A stretch of DNA of 10,260 nt from Bacillota bacterium (GTDB lineage Bacteria; Bacillota; Sulfobacillia; JAJZYS01; JAJYTV01). The DNA lies in assembly GCA_021806845.1 (NCBI GenBank), contig JAKAPV010000090.1, forward strand, positions 1 to 10,260, written 5' to 3'. Position numbers and translations under genes: made by a program. The notes under the pieces are model-generated. The model had not been told where the DNA came from and made no database searches. It worked only from the letters and a program-made list of their open reading frames with translations. This document shows positions 1-6,957 of this stretch, piece after piece (positions within the stretch are counted from its first letter, which is position 1; the number at the start of each line of letters is the position of its first letter).

Positions 1-1338
1 GAGTGCCTGGCAGGCCACCACGAGCTCGATGCCGAGCACCTGCCAGCTCTGGCGGAGCACTTCCCGCAGCTTGAGCGCTCCGATCGACCCCATCGACACG
101 AGGTCCTCCTGGTTGGCGGATGTCGGGATGGAGTCCACCGACGCGGGATGCGACAGCACCTTGTTGTGCGAGACGAGGGCCGCCGCGGTGTACTGCGCGA
201 TCATCATACCCGAGGAAGTGCCGCTTGCGTCGGTGAGAAACGGCGGCAGTCCGCTCAGGGCCGGGTTGACCATCCGCTCGATGCGCCGCTCGGAGATGGA
301 GGCCATCTCCGAGAGCCCGATCGCCAGATAGTCGAGCGCCACCGCCAGCGGCTCGCCGTGGAAATTGCCTCCCGACACGACGGACCCGTCGTCCGGAAAG
401 ACGAGCGGGTTGTCGGTCGCGCTGTTGATCTCGATCTCGAGCACGCCGCGCACGTGCGTGGCGACCTGGCGCGCCGCGCCGTGCACCTGCGGAATGCAGC
501 GGATCGAGTAGGCGTCCTGCATGCGCAGCTGCCCTGGCGATGTCGTGAGGCGGCTGCCCGCAAGGAGCCTGCGCAGGTGCGCCGCCGTCGCGATGGCGCC
601 TGGGTGCGGGCGCACCGCCACAACCGACTCCGCGTAGGCGTCCGGAATCCCGTGCAGCGCCTGGTGGGTCAGGCCCGCCACGACATCTGCGGTTTCCAGC
701 AGCAGTTCCGCCTCGAGGAGCGCGAGCGTGCCGATGCCCGACATGAGCTGCGTGCCGTTCGTCAGCGCGAGCCCTTCCTTGGCCTGCAGGCGCATCGGGC
801 CGAGCCCGATCGCCGCCTGCGCCTCGGATGCGGGCATCCTTGCGCCGCGCAGTTTCATCTCGCCGAGGCCAAGCAGCGGCAGCGCGAGGTGCGCCAGCGG
901 CGCGAGGTCCCCGCTGGCGCCGACCGATCCCTGGCTGGGGACGATCGGGAGGCAGTCCTCCCGCAGCCATGTGAGCAGCCGTTCCACAAGTTCAATGCGC
1001 ACGCCCGAATGGCCTTTCGAGAGCGCGTTCGCGCGCAGCAGCAGCATCGCCCGCACGACCTCGTCGGGCAGCGGTTCGCCGACCCCCGCGGCATGATTGG
1101 TGAGCAGATTCTCCTGCAGGGTCTGTCTCTCGCTCGGGGGGATCGCGATCCGCGCGAGGTCCCCAAAACCGGTGGTGACGCCGTATACCGTGCGGTTCTC
1201 GCGCAGCGCGAGTTCCACGACGGCGCGACTCTCCTTGAGCTGGCGCGCCGCCTGCGCGGAAAGACGGATCGGCTGGGGTCCCTTGGACACGGAGCCGACG
1301 TCTTCGATGGTAAGATGATGGCCGTCGATCTCGAGCAT
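1..1338 (-). CDS. hutH: Histidine ammonia-lyase (3' end outside window)
   Basis: Cytosolic enzyme that removes ammonia from L-histidine to give urocanate, the first step of histidine degradation. The frame is open from ATG 1338-1336 to the left edge, giving 446 residues; the family is about 500-515, so some 60 C-terminal residues are missing because of the window edge, not because of a truncation. A GGGAGG ribosome binding site (1345-1350) lies 6 nt before the start. Visible family features: YGVTTGFG with the catalytic Tyr52; NHAAGVGEPL with His82, matching the active-site His of histidine lyases; GSVGASGDLAPLAH, whose Ala141-Ser142-Gly143 form the MIO electrophile; and NQEDLVSMG (409-417), where Glu411 matches the histidine-selective Glu. 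The residue after NQED is Leu instead of the usual His. The gene is transcribed divergently from the exported protein at 1505. No other hut gene is visible. Histidine lyase is much more likely than a phenylalanine or tyrosine lyase because His82 and Glu411 are kept. Confidence 0.95.
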   Translation of the reverse strand, partial: MLEIDGHHLTIEDVGSVSKGPQPIRLSAQAARQLKESRAVVELALRENRTVYGVTTGFGDLARIAIPPSERQTLQENLLTNHAAGVGEPLPDEVVRAMLLLRANALSKGHSGVRIELVERLLTWLREDCLPIVPSQGSVGASGDLAPLAHLALPLLGLGEMKLRGARMPASEAQAAIGLGPMRLQAKEGLALTNGTQLMSGIGTLALLEAELLLETADVVAGLTHQALHGIPDAYAESVVAVRPHPGAIATAAHLRRLLAGSRLTTSPGQLRMQDAYSIRCIPQVHGAARQVATHVRGVLEIEINSATDNPLVFPDDGSVVSGGNFHGEPLAVALDYLAIGLSEMASISERRIERMVNPALSGLPPFLTDASGTSSGMMIAQYTAAALVSHNKVLSHPASVDSIPTSANQEDLVSMGSIGALKLREVLRQSWQVLGIELVVACQAL

Positions 1339-1390
1339 GTTCCGCCTCCCGGACTGCCTCGGCGGGTGTGGTCCGGCCGCCGTTGACTTC

Positions 1391-1420
1391 GTTATACCCA
1401 CGCCCTCCGCCCGGTGTCCA
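1391..1420 (-). promoter_or_regulatory. Candidate sigma-A promoter of hutH
   Basis: On the minus strand a TGGACA box (1415-1420) and a TATAAC box (1391-1396) are separated by 18 bp, each differing from the sigma-A consensus by one or two bases. Transcription would start near 1384 and leave a leader of about 45 nt before the hutH ATG. No clear operator or terminator-type leader was recognised between the promoter and the gene. Assigned by pattern only. Confidence 0.4.
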
Positions 1421-1504
1421 CGCCACTCCTCTAGTCTGCTGGAGAGCCTCCCCTCAAAAAAACCGGAGGGTGCCCCGAAGATTAAGGGCGGAGGTGCAAG
1501 ACAG

Positions 1505-2035
1505 ATGTTCATGAAGGTCGTTTTCACCCTCCTCGCCGGGCTCGGTCTGACGTACGGCGGGTTCGCGAACAGCGCTTGGCTGCACTCGCATGTTCTCGCG
1601 ACGCAAGCGTCGACAACCGCTTCGACCGCGACCACCACATCGGGCACCGCGACATCCGGGACGGGAGCCGCACAGTCCGCGACCGCGATCGTCGGTGCGA
1701 ACGCGTCGGCGCTGCTGCCCATCGAGCTCCAGGTCAGTACTGGCAGCACCCAGACGGCGACCGTACCAGTCGTTGTGACGGCAGTCGGGCAGGGCACCGT
1801 GCAGATCGCGCCGCTCTCCCTCACTGCGTGGCAAGGCGCCGGCCTCTCCGCTGACACGGCCCTCACCGTGCCGGTGAGCCCCGCCGCCGGGTTTTCGCTT
1901 TCCGACTTGCGCACGGGCATGCACGCGCTCGCGCGCGTCCAGGGTGGCGTCGCGACCTCCCTTGAGGTGCAGATGCGCGGCGGCCCGCATTCCGGGCTGA
2001 AGTTCCTGCTGGGAGGCTCCGCGAGCGCCAATTAG
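1505..2035 (+). CDS. Exported protein of unknown function, DUF5666-like domain
   Basis: I do not recognise a named protein. The product is 176 residues. The frame is open upstream to 1337, but ATG 1505 is chosen because GGAGGT at 1490-1495 sits 9 nt before it; a second ATG at 1511 would also fit. Residues 1-31 form a short basic start and hydrophobic stretch (KVVFTLLAGLGLTYGGFA) ending LHSHVLA, consistent with a signal peptide or N-terminal anchor. Residues 34-60 are a Thr/Ser/Ala/Gly-rich linker typical of exposed proteins. Residues 88-158 look like a small beta domain: VVVTAVGQG, an alternating hydrophobic stretch, then FSLSDLRTGMHALARVQGG. This resembles the DUF5666 pattern (VTAV..., SLADLKVGDRVEV) and a domain in the SLH protein at 8108. 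A surface or extracellular role is inferred. The gene is monocistronic, between divergent hutH and a terminator. Confidence 0.75.
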   Translation: MFMKVVFTLLAGLGLTYGGFANSAWLHSHVLATQASTTASTATTTSGTATSGTGAAQSATAIVGANASALLPIELQVSTGSTQTATVPVVVTAVGQGTVQIAPLSLTAWQGAGLSADTALTVPVSPAAGFSLSDLRTGMHALARVQGGVATSLEVQMRGGPHSGLKFLLGGSASAN

Positions 2036-2048
2036 CAGCTTGCCTATC

Positions 2049-2083
2049 GGAGGGCGCCCTGCATCCGGGGCGCCCTCCCTTTG
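2049..2083 (+). terminator. Rho-independent terminator after the exported protein gene
   Basis: A perfect 11-bp GC-rich stem (2049-2059 with 2068-2078, GGAGGGCGCCC and its complement) with an 8-nt loop begins 13 nt after the stop codon and is followed by CTTTG. The T-tract is short, as is common in GC-rich genomes. The hisS promoter begins only a few bases later, so the hairpin separates the two transcription units. Confidence 0.8.
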
Positions 2084-2088
2084 TGCCT

Positions 2089-2118
2089 TTGACAGACTCT
2101 TTGGGCCAACCCTACAAT
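2089..2118 (+). promoter_or_regulatory. Sigma-A promoter of hisS-aspS
   Basis: A perfect -35 box TTGACA (2089-2094) and a near-perfect -10 box TACAAT (2113-2118) are separated by 18 bp, the clearest promoter in the window. The start point would be near 2125, leaving a leader of about 18-27 nt. That is too short for a T-box, so tRNA-sensing attenuation of the synthetase genes is not supported here. Confidence 0.75.
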
Positions 2119-2142
2119 TGAGAGAACTTTCGCAAAGGATGG

Positions 2143-3417
2143 GTGGCCAGCTTGGAACTGCAGCGACCGCGCGGCACGCAGGATATCCTCCCCGGCGAGA
2201 GCCCGAAGTGGCAGCTGGTCGAGGCCGCCGCCCATCGCGTCGCGCAGTCCTTCGGCTACGCGGAGATCCGCACGCCGACCTTTGAACACGTCGAGGTCTT
2301 CCGCCACGGCGTCGGTGACGCGACCGACATCGTCGAGAAGGAGATGTACGAGTTCACCGACCACGGCGGCCGCTCCCTCGTGCTTCGCCCGGAGAGCACC
2401 GCAGCCGTGGCGCGCGCGCTGTTGCAGTCGCACCTCTTCGCCGAACTGCCGCAGCGCCTCTACTACATGCAGAGCCACTTCCGCTACGAGCGTCCGCAGG
2501 CCGGCCGCCTGCGCCAGCACACGCAGTTCGGCATCGAGGTCTACGGCGCCGGGGGCCCGCTCGCGGACGCCGAAGTGATCTCTCTCGCGCACTCCTTCCT
2601 CGGGCAGTTCGGTCTGCACAACCTGTCGGTGCGCCTGAACTCGATCGGGGACGCCGAGTGCCGGCCCGCCTACCGCGGGGCGCTCGTGGAGCACCTCGAG
2701 GCGCACCGAGAGGAGCTCTGCGCGGACTGCCAGCGCCGCATGACGAAGAACCCGCTGCGCGTCCTCGACTGCAAGAATTCCGGCTGCCAGCGCGTCGTCT
2801 CAGGCGCGCCGCGTCCCCTCTCCTATCTCTGCGCGGACTGCAAGGCACACCTCGAAGGTGTCGAGGCGGCGCTCCTCGCGCTTGGCATTCCGTTCGCGCG
2901 CGACGGCTCGATCGTCCGCGGCCTCGACTACTACACGCGCACGGTGTTCGAAATCCAGTACGAGAAGCTCGGCGCCCAGGCGACCGTCTGCGGCGGCGGG
3001 CGCTACGACGGTCTCATCGAGGCGCTCGGCGGCGCCCCGCTGCCCGGGGTCGGCTTCGGGCTCGGCCTCGAGCGCCTGCTGCTCACGCTGGAAGAGGAAG
3101 GACTCCTCCCGCCGCCAGCGCCCTCGATCGACGTGTTCGTCGCCGCCATCGGCGAGGAGCTCGGACCGGAGGCGATGCGCATCGCGCGTCAACTGCGCGA
3201 GGCCGGCCTCAGGGTTGAGCAGGAAGTCCTTGGTCGCAGCCTCAAGGCACAGCTGCGCCGCGCGCAGAAGGTAGGTGCCGCGCGGGTCGTGATCCTCGGT
3301 CCGCAGGAGCTTCAGCGCGGGGTGGCTGTCGTGCGAGATATGAACTCCTCCCAGCAGGAGGAGGCACCGATCGAGGATCTTGCCGCGCGGCTGGGCGCCG
3401 CCGTCCCCCGGGACTGA
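2143..3417 (+). CDS. hisS: Histidyl-tRNA synthetase
   Basis: Class II aminoacyl-tRNA synthetase that charges tRNA-His in the cytosol; 424 residues, normal for bacterial HisRS. Motifs run in the expected order: RPRGTQDILPGE at the N-terminus; LRPESTAAVARA; motif 2 YMQSHFRYERPQAGR with Arg114; the histidine-specific RGLDYYTRTVFEIQY with Arg259; motif 3 GVGFGLGLERLLL with Arg311; then a C-terminal anticodon-binding domain from about residue 325. The start is uncertain. GTG 2143 gives the longest plausible protein, but the AAAGGA at 2134-2139 is only 3 nt away; TTG 2152, three codons later, has better spacing from the purine-rich run and would give MELQRPRGTQ. The gene follows a strong promoter and is 20 bp upstream of aspS, an arrangement common in Bacillota. 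Confidence 0.97.
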   Translation: MASLELQRPRGTQDILPGESPKWQLVEAAAHRVAQSFGYAEIRTPTFEHVEVFRHGVGDATDIVEKEMYEFTDHGGRSLVLRPESTAAVARALLQSHLFAELPQRLYYMQSHFRYERPQAGRLRQHTQFGIEVYGAGGPLADAEVISLAHSFLGQFGLHNLSVRLNSIGDAECRPAYRGALVEHLEAHREELCADCQRRMTKNPLRVLDCKNSGCQRVVSGAPRPLSYLCADCKAHLEGVEAALLALGIPFARDGSIVRGLDYYTRTVFEIQYEKLGAQATVCGGGRYDGLIEALGGAPLPGVGFGLGLERLLLTLEEEGLLPPPAPSIDVFVAAIGEELGPEAMRIARQLREAGLRVEQEVLGRSLKAQLRRAQKVGAARVVILGPQELQRGVAVVRDMNSSQQEEAPIEDLAARLGAAVPRD

Positions 3418-3437
3418 GGAAAGGGGTCCGCTAGACG

Positions 3438-5192
3438 ATGAAGCGAGAATTTGCGGGATCACTGCGCGCTACCGACGTCGGCCGCCGCGTGCGGCTTTCC
3501 GGCTGGGTCCACCGCGTCCGCGACCATGGCGGCGTCATGTTTTTCGACCTTCGCGACCGTTCGGGCCTCTGCCAGATCGTCGTTTCGCCCCAGGACGCGG
3601 CCGCGGGCACCGCCGCGCGGCTGCGGCCGGAGTGGGTGATCGCCGTCGAAGGCACCATCCGCATGCGCCAGGAGGGCGCGCGCAACGCGAAGATCGCCAC
3701 GGGCGACGTCGAACTCTGCGATGTCGCGCTCGAGATCCTGTCAGAATCCGATGTGCCTCCCGTGCTGCCGTCGGCGGCCGAAGCCCCCGACGAGGCGGTA
3801 CGCCTGCGCTATCGCTTCCTCGACCTGCGGCGCGAGGAGATGCAGCAGAACCTGGCGCTACGCCACCGCGTGCTGCAGGCGTCGCGGCGCCATCTTGACG
3901 CCGCCGGCTTCTACGAGCTCGAGACGCCGATGCTGACCCGCTCCACTCCGGAGGGGTCGCGCGACTTCCTCGTGCCGAGCCGCATGCAGCCGGGCTCCTT
4001 CTACGCCCTGCCGCAGTCGCCGCAGCTCTTCAAACAGCTCTTCATGGTCGCCGGCTTCGAGCGCTACTTCCAGGTCGTGCGCTGCTTCCGCGACGAGGAC
4101 CTGCGCGCGGACCGCCAGCCCGAGTTCACGCAGATCTATATCGAGATGTCCTTCGTCGGCGAGGAGGAAGTCCTCGGACTCGCCGAGGGGCTCACGAAGG
4201 CGCTCGTCGCGGAGGCGGGGTGGGACCTGCAGCTGCCTTTGCAGCGGCTGACCTACCAGGAGGCGATGGCGCGCTACGGCACCGACAAGCCCGACCTGCG
4301 CGTTCCGCTCGAAATTCAGGACCTGGCGAACCAGGCCGGCGCCTTTGACGCTCCGTTCATCCAGACAGCGCTTGCGCAGGGCGGCGTGCTGCGCGCGCTG
4401 CGCGCACCCGGCGGAGCCCAGCTCTCGCGCAAGCAGTGGGATGAGCTGGGCCGGGAGATCGAACGCTTCGGCATGAAGAGCGTCCCCTATATCGCTCTCA
4501 CCCAGGAGGGCCTGCGCGGCTCCCTGGCAAAGGCGGTGCGGCCGGAGGCGCAGGACGCCCTCGTCCAGACGCTTGGCCTGCAAACCGGCGACGCGGCCGT
4601 GATCATCGCCGGCGAGGAAGAGCGCGTGAGCCTGGCGCTCGGGGTGCTCCGCCTTTCCTTCGCCGACCAGTTCTCACTGCGGCAGAGCGGCCACCGCTTC
4701 CTCTGGGTCACGGACTTCCCCCTGATGGAGTGGAGCGAGGAGGAGGGGCGCGCCGTCTCGCGCCACCACCCGTTCACCCATCCGCACCCCGCCGACGTCG
4801 ACCGGCTGGAGGCGGAGCCGCTTGCAGTGCGCGCACAGGCCTACGACCTCGTGCTCGACGGCGTCGAGGTCGCAGGCGGCAGCATCCGCATCCACGAGCG
4901 GCCCCTGCAGGAGCGCATCTTCCGCCTGCTCGGCCTCTCAGAGCAGGAGACCAAGGACAAGTTCGGCTTTCTCCTCGAGGCCTTCCGCTATGGTGCACCG
5001 CCCCACGGCGGCATCGCCTTCGGCTTTGACCGGCTCGTGATGCTGCTCGCCGGTGTCCCGAGCATCCGGGATGTCATCGCGTTCCCGAAGACGGCGAAGG
5101 GAAGCGACCTCCTCACCGGAGCGCCGTCGGACGTCGCGCAGGCGCAGCTCGATGAACTGCGCCTGCGCGTGCAGGAGGAAGCGAAACGCTAG
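3438..5192 (+). CDS. aspS: Aspartyl-tRNA synthetase, bacterial type, probably non-discriminating
   Basis: Class II synthetase charging tRNA-Asp and, if non-discriminating, tRNA-Asn with aspartate. The 584-residue length fits the bacterial form with its inserted GAD domain. Seen in order: an N-terminal OB-fold anticodon-binding domain (GWVHRVRDHGGVMFFDLRDR, 22-41); TPEGSRDFLVPSR; motif 2 QVVRCFRDEDLRADRQPEFTQ with Arg218; the GAD domain at about 290-420; and motif 3 GIAFGFDRLVMLLAG with Arg532, followed by IAFPKT. His30 and Gly80 correspond to the positions (His31 and Gly81 in Pseudomonas aeruginosa) linked in the literature to relaxed tRNA specificity; E. coli has Leu and Lys there. Start ATG 3438 is preceded by GAGGAAAGGGG at about 3415-3425. 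The gene is probably cotranscribed with hisS and ends tail to tail with the minus-strand membrane protein gene, sharing CTAG. Confidence 0.97.
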   Translation: MKREFAGSLRATDVGRRVRLSGWVHRVRDHGGVMFFDLRDRSGLCQIVVSPQDAAAGTAARLRPEWVIAVEGTIRMRQEGARNAKIATGDVELCDVALEILSESDVPPVLPSAAEAPDEAVRLRYRFLDLRREEMQQNLALRHRVLQASRRHLDAAGFYELETPMLTRSTPEGSRDFLVPSRMQPGSFYALPQSPQLFKQLFMVAGFERYFQVVRCFRDEDLRADRQPEFTQIYIEMSFVGEEEVLGLAEGLTKALVAEAGWDLQLPLQRLTYQEAMARYGTDKPDLRVPLEIQDLANQAGAFDAPFIQTALAQGGVLRALRAPGGAQLSRKQWDELGREIERFGMKSVPYIALTQEGLRGSLAKAVRPEAQDALVQTLGLQTGDAAVIIAGEEERVSLALGVLRLSFADQFSLRQSGHRFLWVTDFPLMEWSEEEGRAVSRHHPFTHPHPADVDRLEAEPLAVRAQAYDLVLDGVEVAGGSIRIHERPLQERIFRLLGLSEQETKDKFGFLLEAFRYGAPPHGGIAFGFDRLVMLLAGVPSIRDVIAFPKTAKGSDLLTGAPSDVAQAQLDELRLRVQEEAKR

Positions 5193-5521
5193 CGGATGGC
5201 TGTCGGGATGACGAGGTCGACGACCCCGATCACGAAGGCGGCGAGGAGTGCCCCGATCAGCGACACGTGCATGTTCGGAATGACAAACTGCACGAGCCAG
5301 ATCACGACGGCCGACACCAGGAAGCCAACGATCCCGCGGCCGTAGGTGGAGTTTCTCCTCCCCAGCATCAGTTCGATCAGGTAGCTGACACCGGCGATCA
5401 CCAGCGCCGCAAGCAGTGCCTCACCGAACGTGAGCCGGCTGAATCCCGGTACCACGTAGCCGATGAGCATCAATACGATGGCTGCGACGATGAATCGCAC
5501 GACCGTGCCCAAGACGCGCAT
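5189..5521 (-). CDS. Small four-helix membrane protein, phage-holin-4/YvlD-like
   Basis: A 110-residue, very hydrophobic protein with four predicted membrane segments, at about residues 5-24, 33-52, 60-80 and 86-106, separated by short polar turns. The repeated pattern of glycine and proline turns (GYVVPGF, QFVIPNM, DLVIP) resembles the phage holin family 4 / YvlD-type proteins of Bacillota, which are chromosomal and not proven lysis proteins; the assignment is by resemblance and the function is unknown. The frame is open further upstream to 5635, but ATG 5521-5519 is chosen because GGAGGTG (5529-5535) lies 7 nt before it. It is convergent with aspS, and the two stop codons overlap within CTAG 5189-5192. 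No phage genes are nearby, so a prophage origin is not suggested. I saw no strong promoter in the upstream region. Confidence 0.8.
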   Translation of the reverse strand: MRVLGTVVRFIVAAIVLMLIGYVVPGFSRLTFGEALLAALVIAGVSYLIELMLGRRNSTYGRGIVGFLVSAVVIWLVQFVIPNMHVSLIGALLAAFVIGVVDLVIPTAIR

Positions 5522-5672
5522 GCCTAGACACCTCCGACGGTAGTGTCCAGCGCACAGGCCGTATCTATGCGTGCGCGGGAGGATGCAAGAGCGTGCGCCA
5601 CCTAGTTCAAAACCCTGCCGCTTGCTTGGGCGCATCCCTGCCGCTCGGCGATGGCCTCGCTCGGCGCGCTCA
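5522..5672. other. Intergenic region between membrane protein gene and 6S-like RNA
   Basis: Non-coding stretch between two diverging transcripts. It holds the ribosome binding site of the minus-strand gene at its left end and the weak -35 area of the 6S-like promoter at its right. A TTGCAT/TAGATA pair on the minus strand about 50-75 bp upstream of the membrane protein gene has only 15-bp spacing and is a poor promoter. One GTTCAAAAC word lies at 5605-5613 (see findings). I see no gene here. Confidence 0.5.
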
Positions 5673-5681
5673 TGCTATACT
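5673..5681 (+). promoter_or_regulatory. Extended -10 promoter of the 6S-like RNA
   Basis: TGCTATACT combines an extended TG element (5673-5674) with a near-consensus -10 box TATACT (5676-5681) in otherwise very GC-rich DNA. The -35 area at about 5653-5658 is poor, as is usual when the extended -10 carries the recognition. A start point near 5688 coincides with the 5' arm of the RNA hairpin, which supports both calls. Confidence 0.6.
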
Positions 5682-5687
5682 CACGTC

Positions 5688-5866
5688 GCACGCCCGACCA
5701 TGTGCGACCTCCATTACGCAGTTTTGAGCCAACACCAAGACTGCGGGAGCTCGGACTCTTGAGACGGGACTGGCAGGCCCCCGAGCGGGGGAGCCGCGAT
5801 GTCTCGAGGCCGGCACCCACCTGCGAACGCAGGTTCAAAACGCGGCAGGCACGGCATGGTGGGGTT
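5688..5866 (+). ncRNA. ssrS: Candidate 6S RNA
   Basis: 6S RNA mimics an open promoter and binds the sigma-A RNA polymerase holoenzyme. The sequence folds by eye into one long, irregular hairpin with the 6S plan. The closing stem pairs 5697-5702 (ACCATG) with 5855-5860, and 5703-5705 with 5849-5851. A second stem pairs 5717-5727 (CGC, bulged A, GTTTTGA) with 5835-5844. An open central bubble follows (GCCAACACCAAGACTGCGGG on the 5' side); its 3' side carries a small hairpin, 5819-5825 with 5828-5834. The upper arm pairs CTTGAGAC (5758-5765) with 5801-5808 and ends in CCCCC-GAGC-GGGGG (5778-5791). Length of about 180 nt fits the family. GAGCCAACAC and GGGAGCTCGG look like 6S core sequence. In B. 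subtilis the 6S-1 gene bsrA also lies near aspS, so the location fits. The main alternative is a structured leader of the downstream threonine aldolase gene. Confidence 0.75.
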
Positions 5867-5870
5867 TCGG

Positions 5871-5900
5871 GGACCTCCGCTTCGGCGGAGGTCCTTCGCT
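5871..5900 (+). terminator. Terminator hairpin after the 6S-like RNA
   Basis: A perfect 10-bp inverted repeat (5871-5880 with 5885-5894) closes on a TTCG tetraloop and is followed by TTCGCTT. It begins about 6 nt after the closing stem of the 6S-like fold and 44 nt before the threonine aldolase start, so it probably ends the small RNA or limits read-through into the aldolase operon. The T-tract is weak. Confidence 0.7.
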
Positions 5901-5937
5901 TGCTGAAGGCGAAGACGCGCTGTGGAGGGAAGCAGTT

Positions 5938-6957
5938 TTGATCGATTTGCGCAGCGACACGGTGACGACGCCGACCGAGGAGATGCGCCGCGCCATGGCG
6001 CGGGCCGAGGTCGGGGACGACGTATACGGCGAGGACCCGACGGTGAACCGCCTCGAGGAGGAGGCCGCGGCCTGGCTCGGCAAGGAGGCGGCGCTCTTCG
6101 TACCGACCGGCACCATGGGCAACCAGGTGGCGGTGATGACGCACTGCCTGCCCGGGGACGAGGTGTTCGTCGAGGCGCAGTCCCATGTCTACTGGTATGA
6201 GAACGGCGGCATCGCTCGCCTTTCGCTTGCACAGCCGCGCCAGATCCCGACGCCGGACGGGCTCCTCACGCCGGATCTCCTGGCGGCGGCGATGCGGCCC
6301 GCGAACATCCACTACACCACGGCGCGCCTTTTGTGCGTCGAGAACACCCATAACCGCGCGGGCGGCCGCGTGCAGCGCAAGACCGCTTTCGACGCCCTCG
6401 CCGCGTTCGCGCACGGGAAGGGCCTCAAGGTACACCTTGACGGAGCCCGCCTCCCGAACGCCGCTGTCGCCCAGGACATCTCCCTGCGAGAGGCTGCCGA
6501 AGGCGCCGATTCCGTGATGTGCTGCCTCTCCAAGGGGCTCTGCGCGCCGGTCGGTTCCGTGCTGGCGGGACCGCGGGAGTACATCGAACGGGCGCGCAAG
6601 AACCGCAAGGTGCTGGGCGGCGGCATGCGGCAGGCGGGCATCCTCGCAGCCGCCGGTCTCATCTCCATCCGCTCGATGATGCCGCGGCTTGCGGAAGATC
6701 ACGCGCTCGCGCAGGCGATCGCGACAGCGCTTGCGCAGTTGCGCGGCGTGTCGTGCGACCCGGCCGCGGTCGAGACGAACATGATCATGGTCGATCTCGA
6801 CCGGTCGGCCGACCCTGTCGTCGAGGCGCTCTCGCGCGAGGGACTCCTTTGCGGCACCGCGGGGCCCCAGCGGATCCGCCTCGTCACGCACCGCGACGTT
6901 GCCGGCATCGCCCCCCAGGACGTTGCGCGCGCGTTCGCGAAGGCGCTCGCGCAATGA
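5938..6957 (+). CDS. ltaE: Low-specificity L-threonine aldolase
   Basis: PLP-dependent fold-type I enzyme that splits L-threonine (and allo-threonine) into glycine and acetaldehyde in the cytosol. The 339-residue length is normal. The N-terminus MIDLRSDTVTTPTEEM and the following GDDVYGEDPTVNRLE are family signatures; GTMGNQ lies in the cofactor phosphate area; HLDGARLPNAAVA contains the Asp and Arg that contact PLP and substrate; and SKGLCAPVGSVL contains Lys199, the expected Schiff-base lysine. The start is TTG 5938, set by GGAGGG (5924-5929) 8 nt upstream and by the conserved MIDLRSDT beginning there. The start lies 44 nt after the terminator hairpin, so its own promoter is unclear and read-through is possible. 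Its stop overlaps the next gene's start as ATGA, indicating coupled translation. Confidence 0.95.
   Translation: MIDLRSDTVTTPTEEMRRAMARAEVGDDVYGEDPTVNRLEEEAAAWLGKEAALFVPTGTMGNQVAVMTHCLPGDEVFVEAQSHVYWYENGGIARLSLAQPRQIPTPDGLLTPDLLAAAMRPANIHYTTARLLCVENTHNRAGGRVQRKTAFDALAAFAHGKGLKVHLDGARLPNAAVAQDISLREAAEGADSVMCCLSKGLCAPVGSVLAGPREYIERARKNRKVLGGGMRQAGILAAAGLISIRSMMPRLAEDHALAQAIATALAQLRGVSCDPAAVETNMIMVDLDRSADPVVEALSREGLLCGTAGPQRIRLVTHRDVAGIAPQDVARAFAKALAQ

Noticed and set aside
148..1386. Plus-strand open frame of 412 codons opposite hutH
   Set aside because: Arg-rich translation with no domain, lying wholly antisense to a strongly conserved hutH.
1337..1504. Longer N-terminus of the exported protein from ATG 1337
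   Set aside because: It has no ribosome binding site, overlaps the hutH start, and would place about 56 residues ahead of the hydrophobic export segment; the start at 1505 has a good site.
2095..2142. T-box riboswitch ahead of the synthetase genes
   Set aside because: The promoter is only about 25 bp from the hisS start, leaving no room, and there is no space between hisS and aspS.
5189..5521. Prophage lysis gene
   Set aside because: The protein resembles the chromosomal YvlD/holin-4 group, and no other phage-type gene is present in the window.
5601..5615. tRNA T-arm-like GTTCAAAAC
   Set aside because: No acceptor, D or anticodon stem can be built around it or around the second copy at 5833-5841.
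5602..6954. Minus-strand open frame of 450 codons across ltaE and the 6S-like region
   Set aside because: It is the antisense frame of the clearly real threonine aldolase; Arg/His-rich composition and no recognisable domain are typical of shadow frames in GC-rich DNA.
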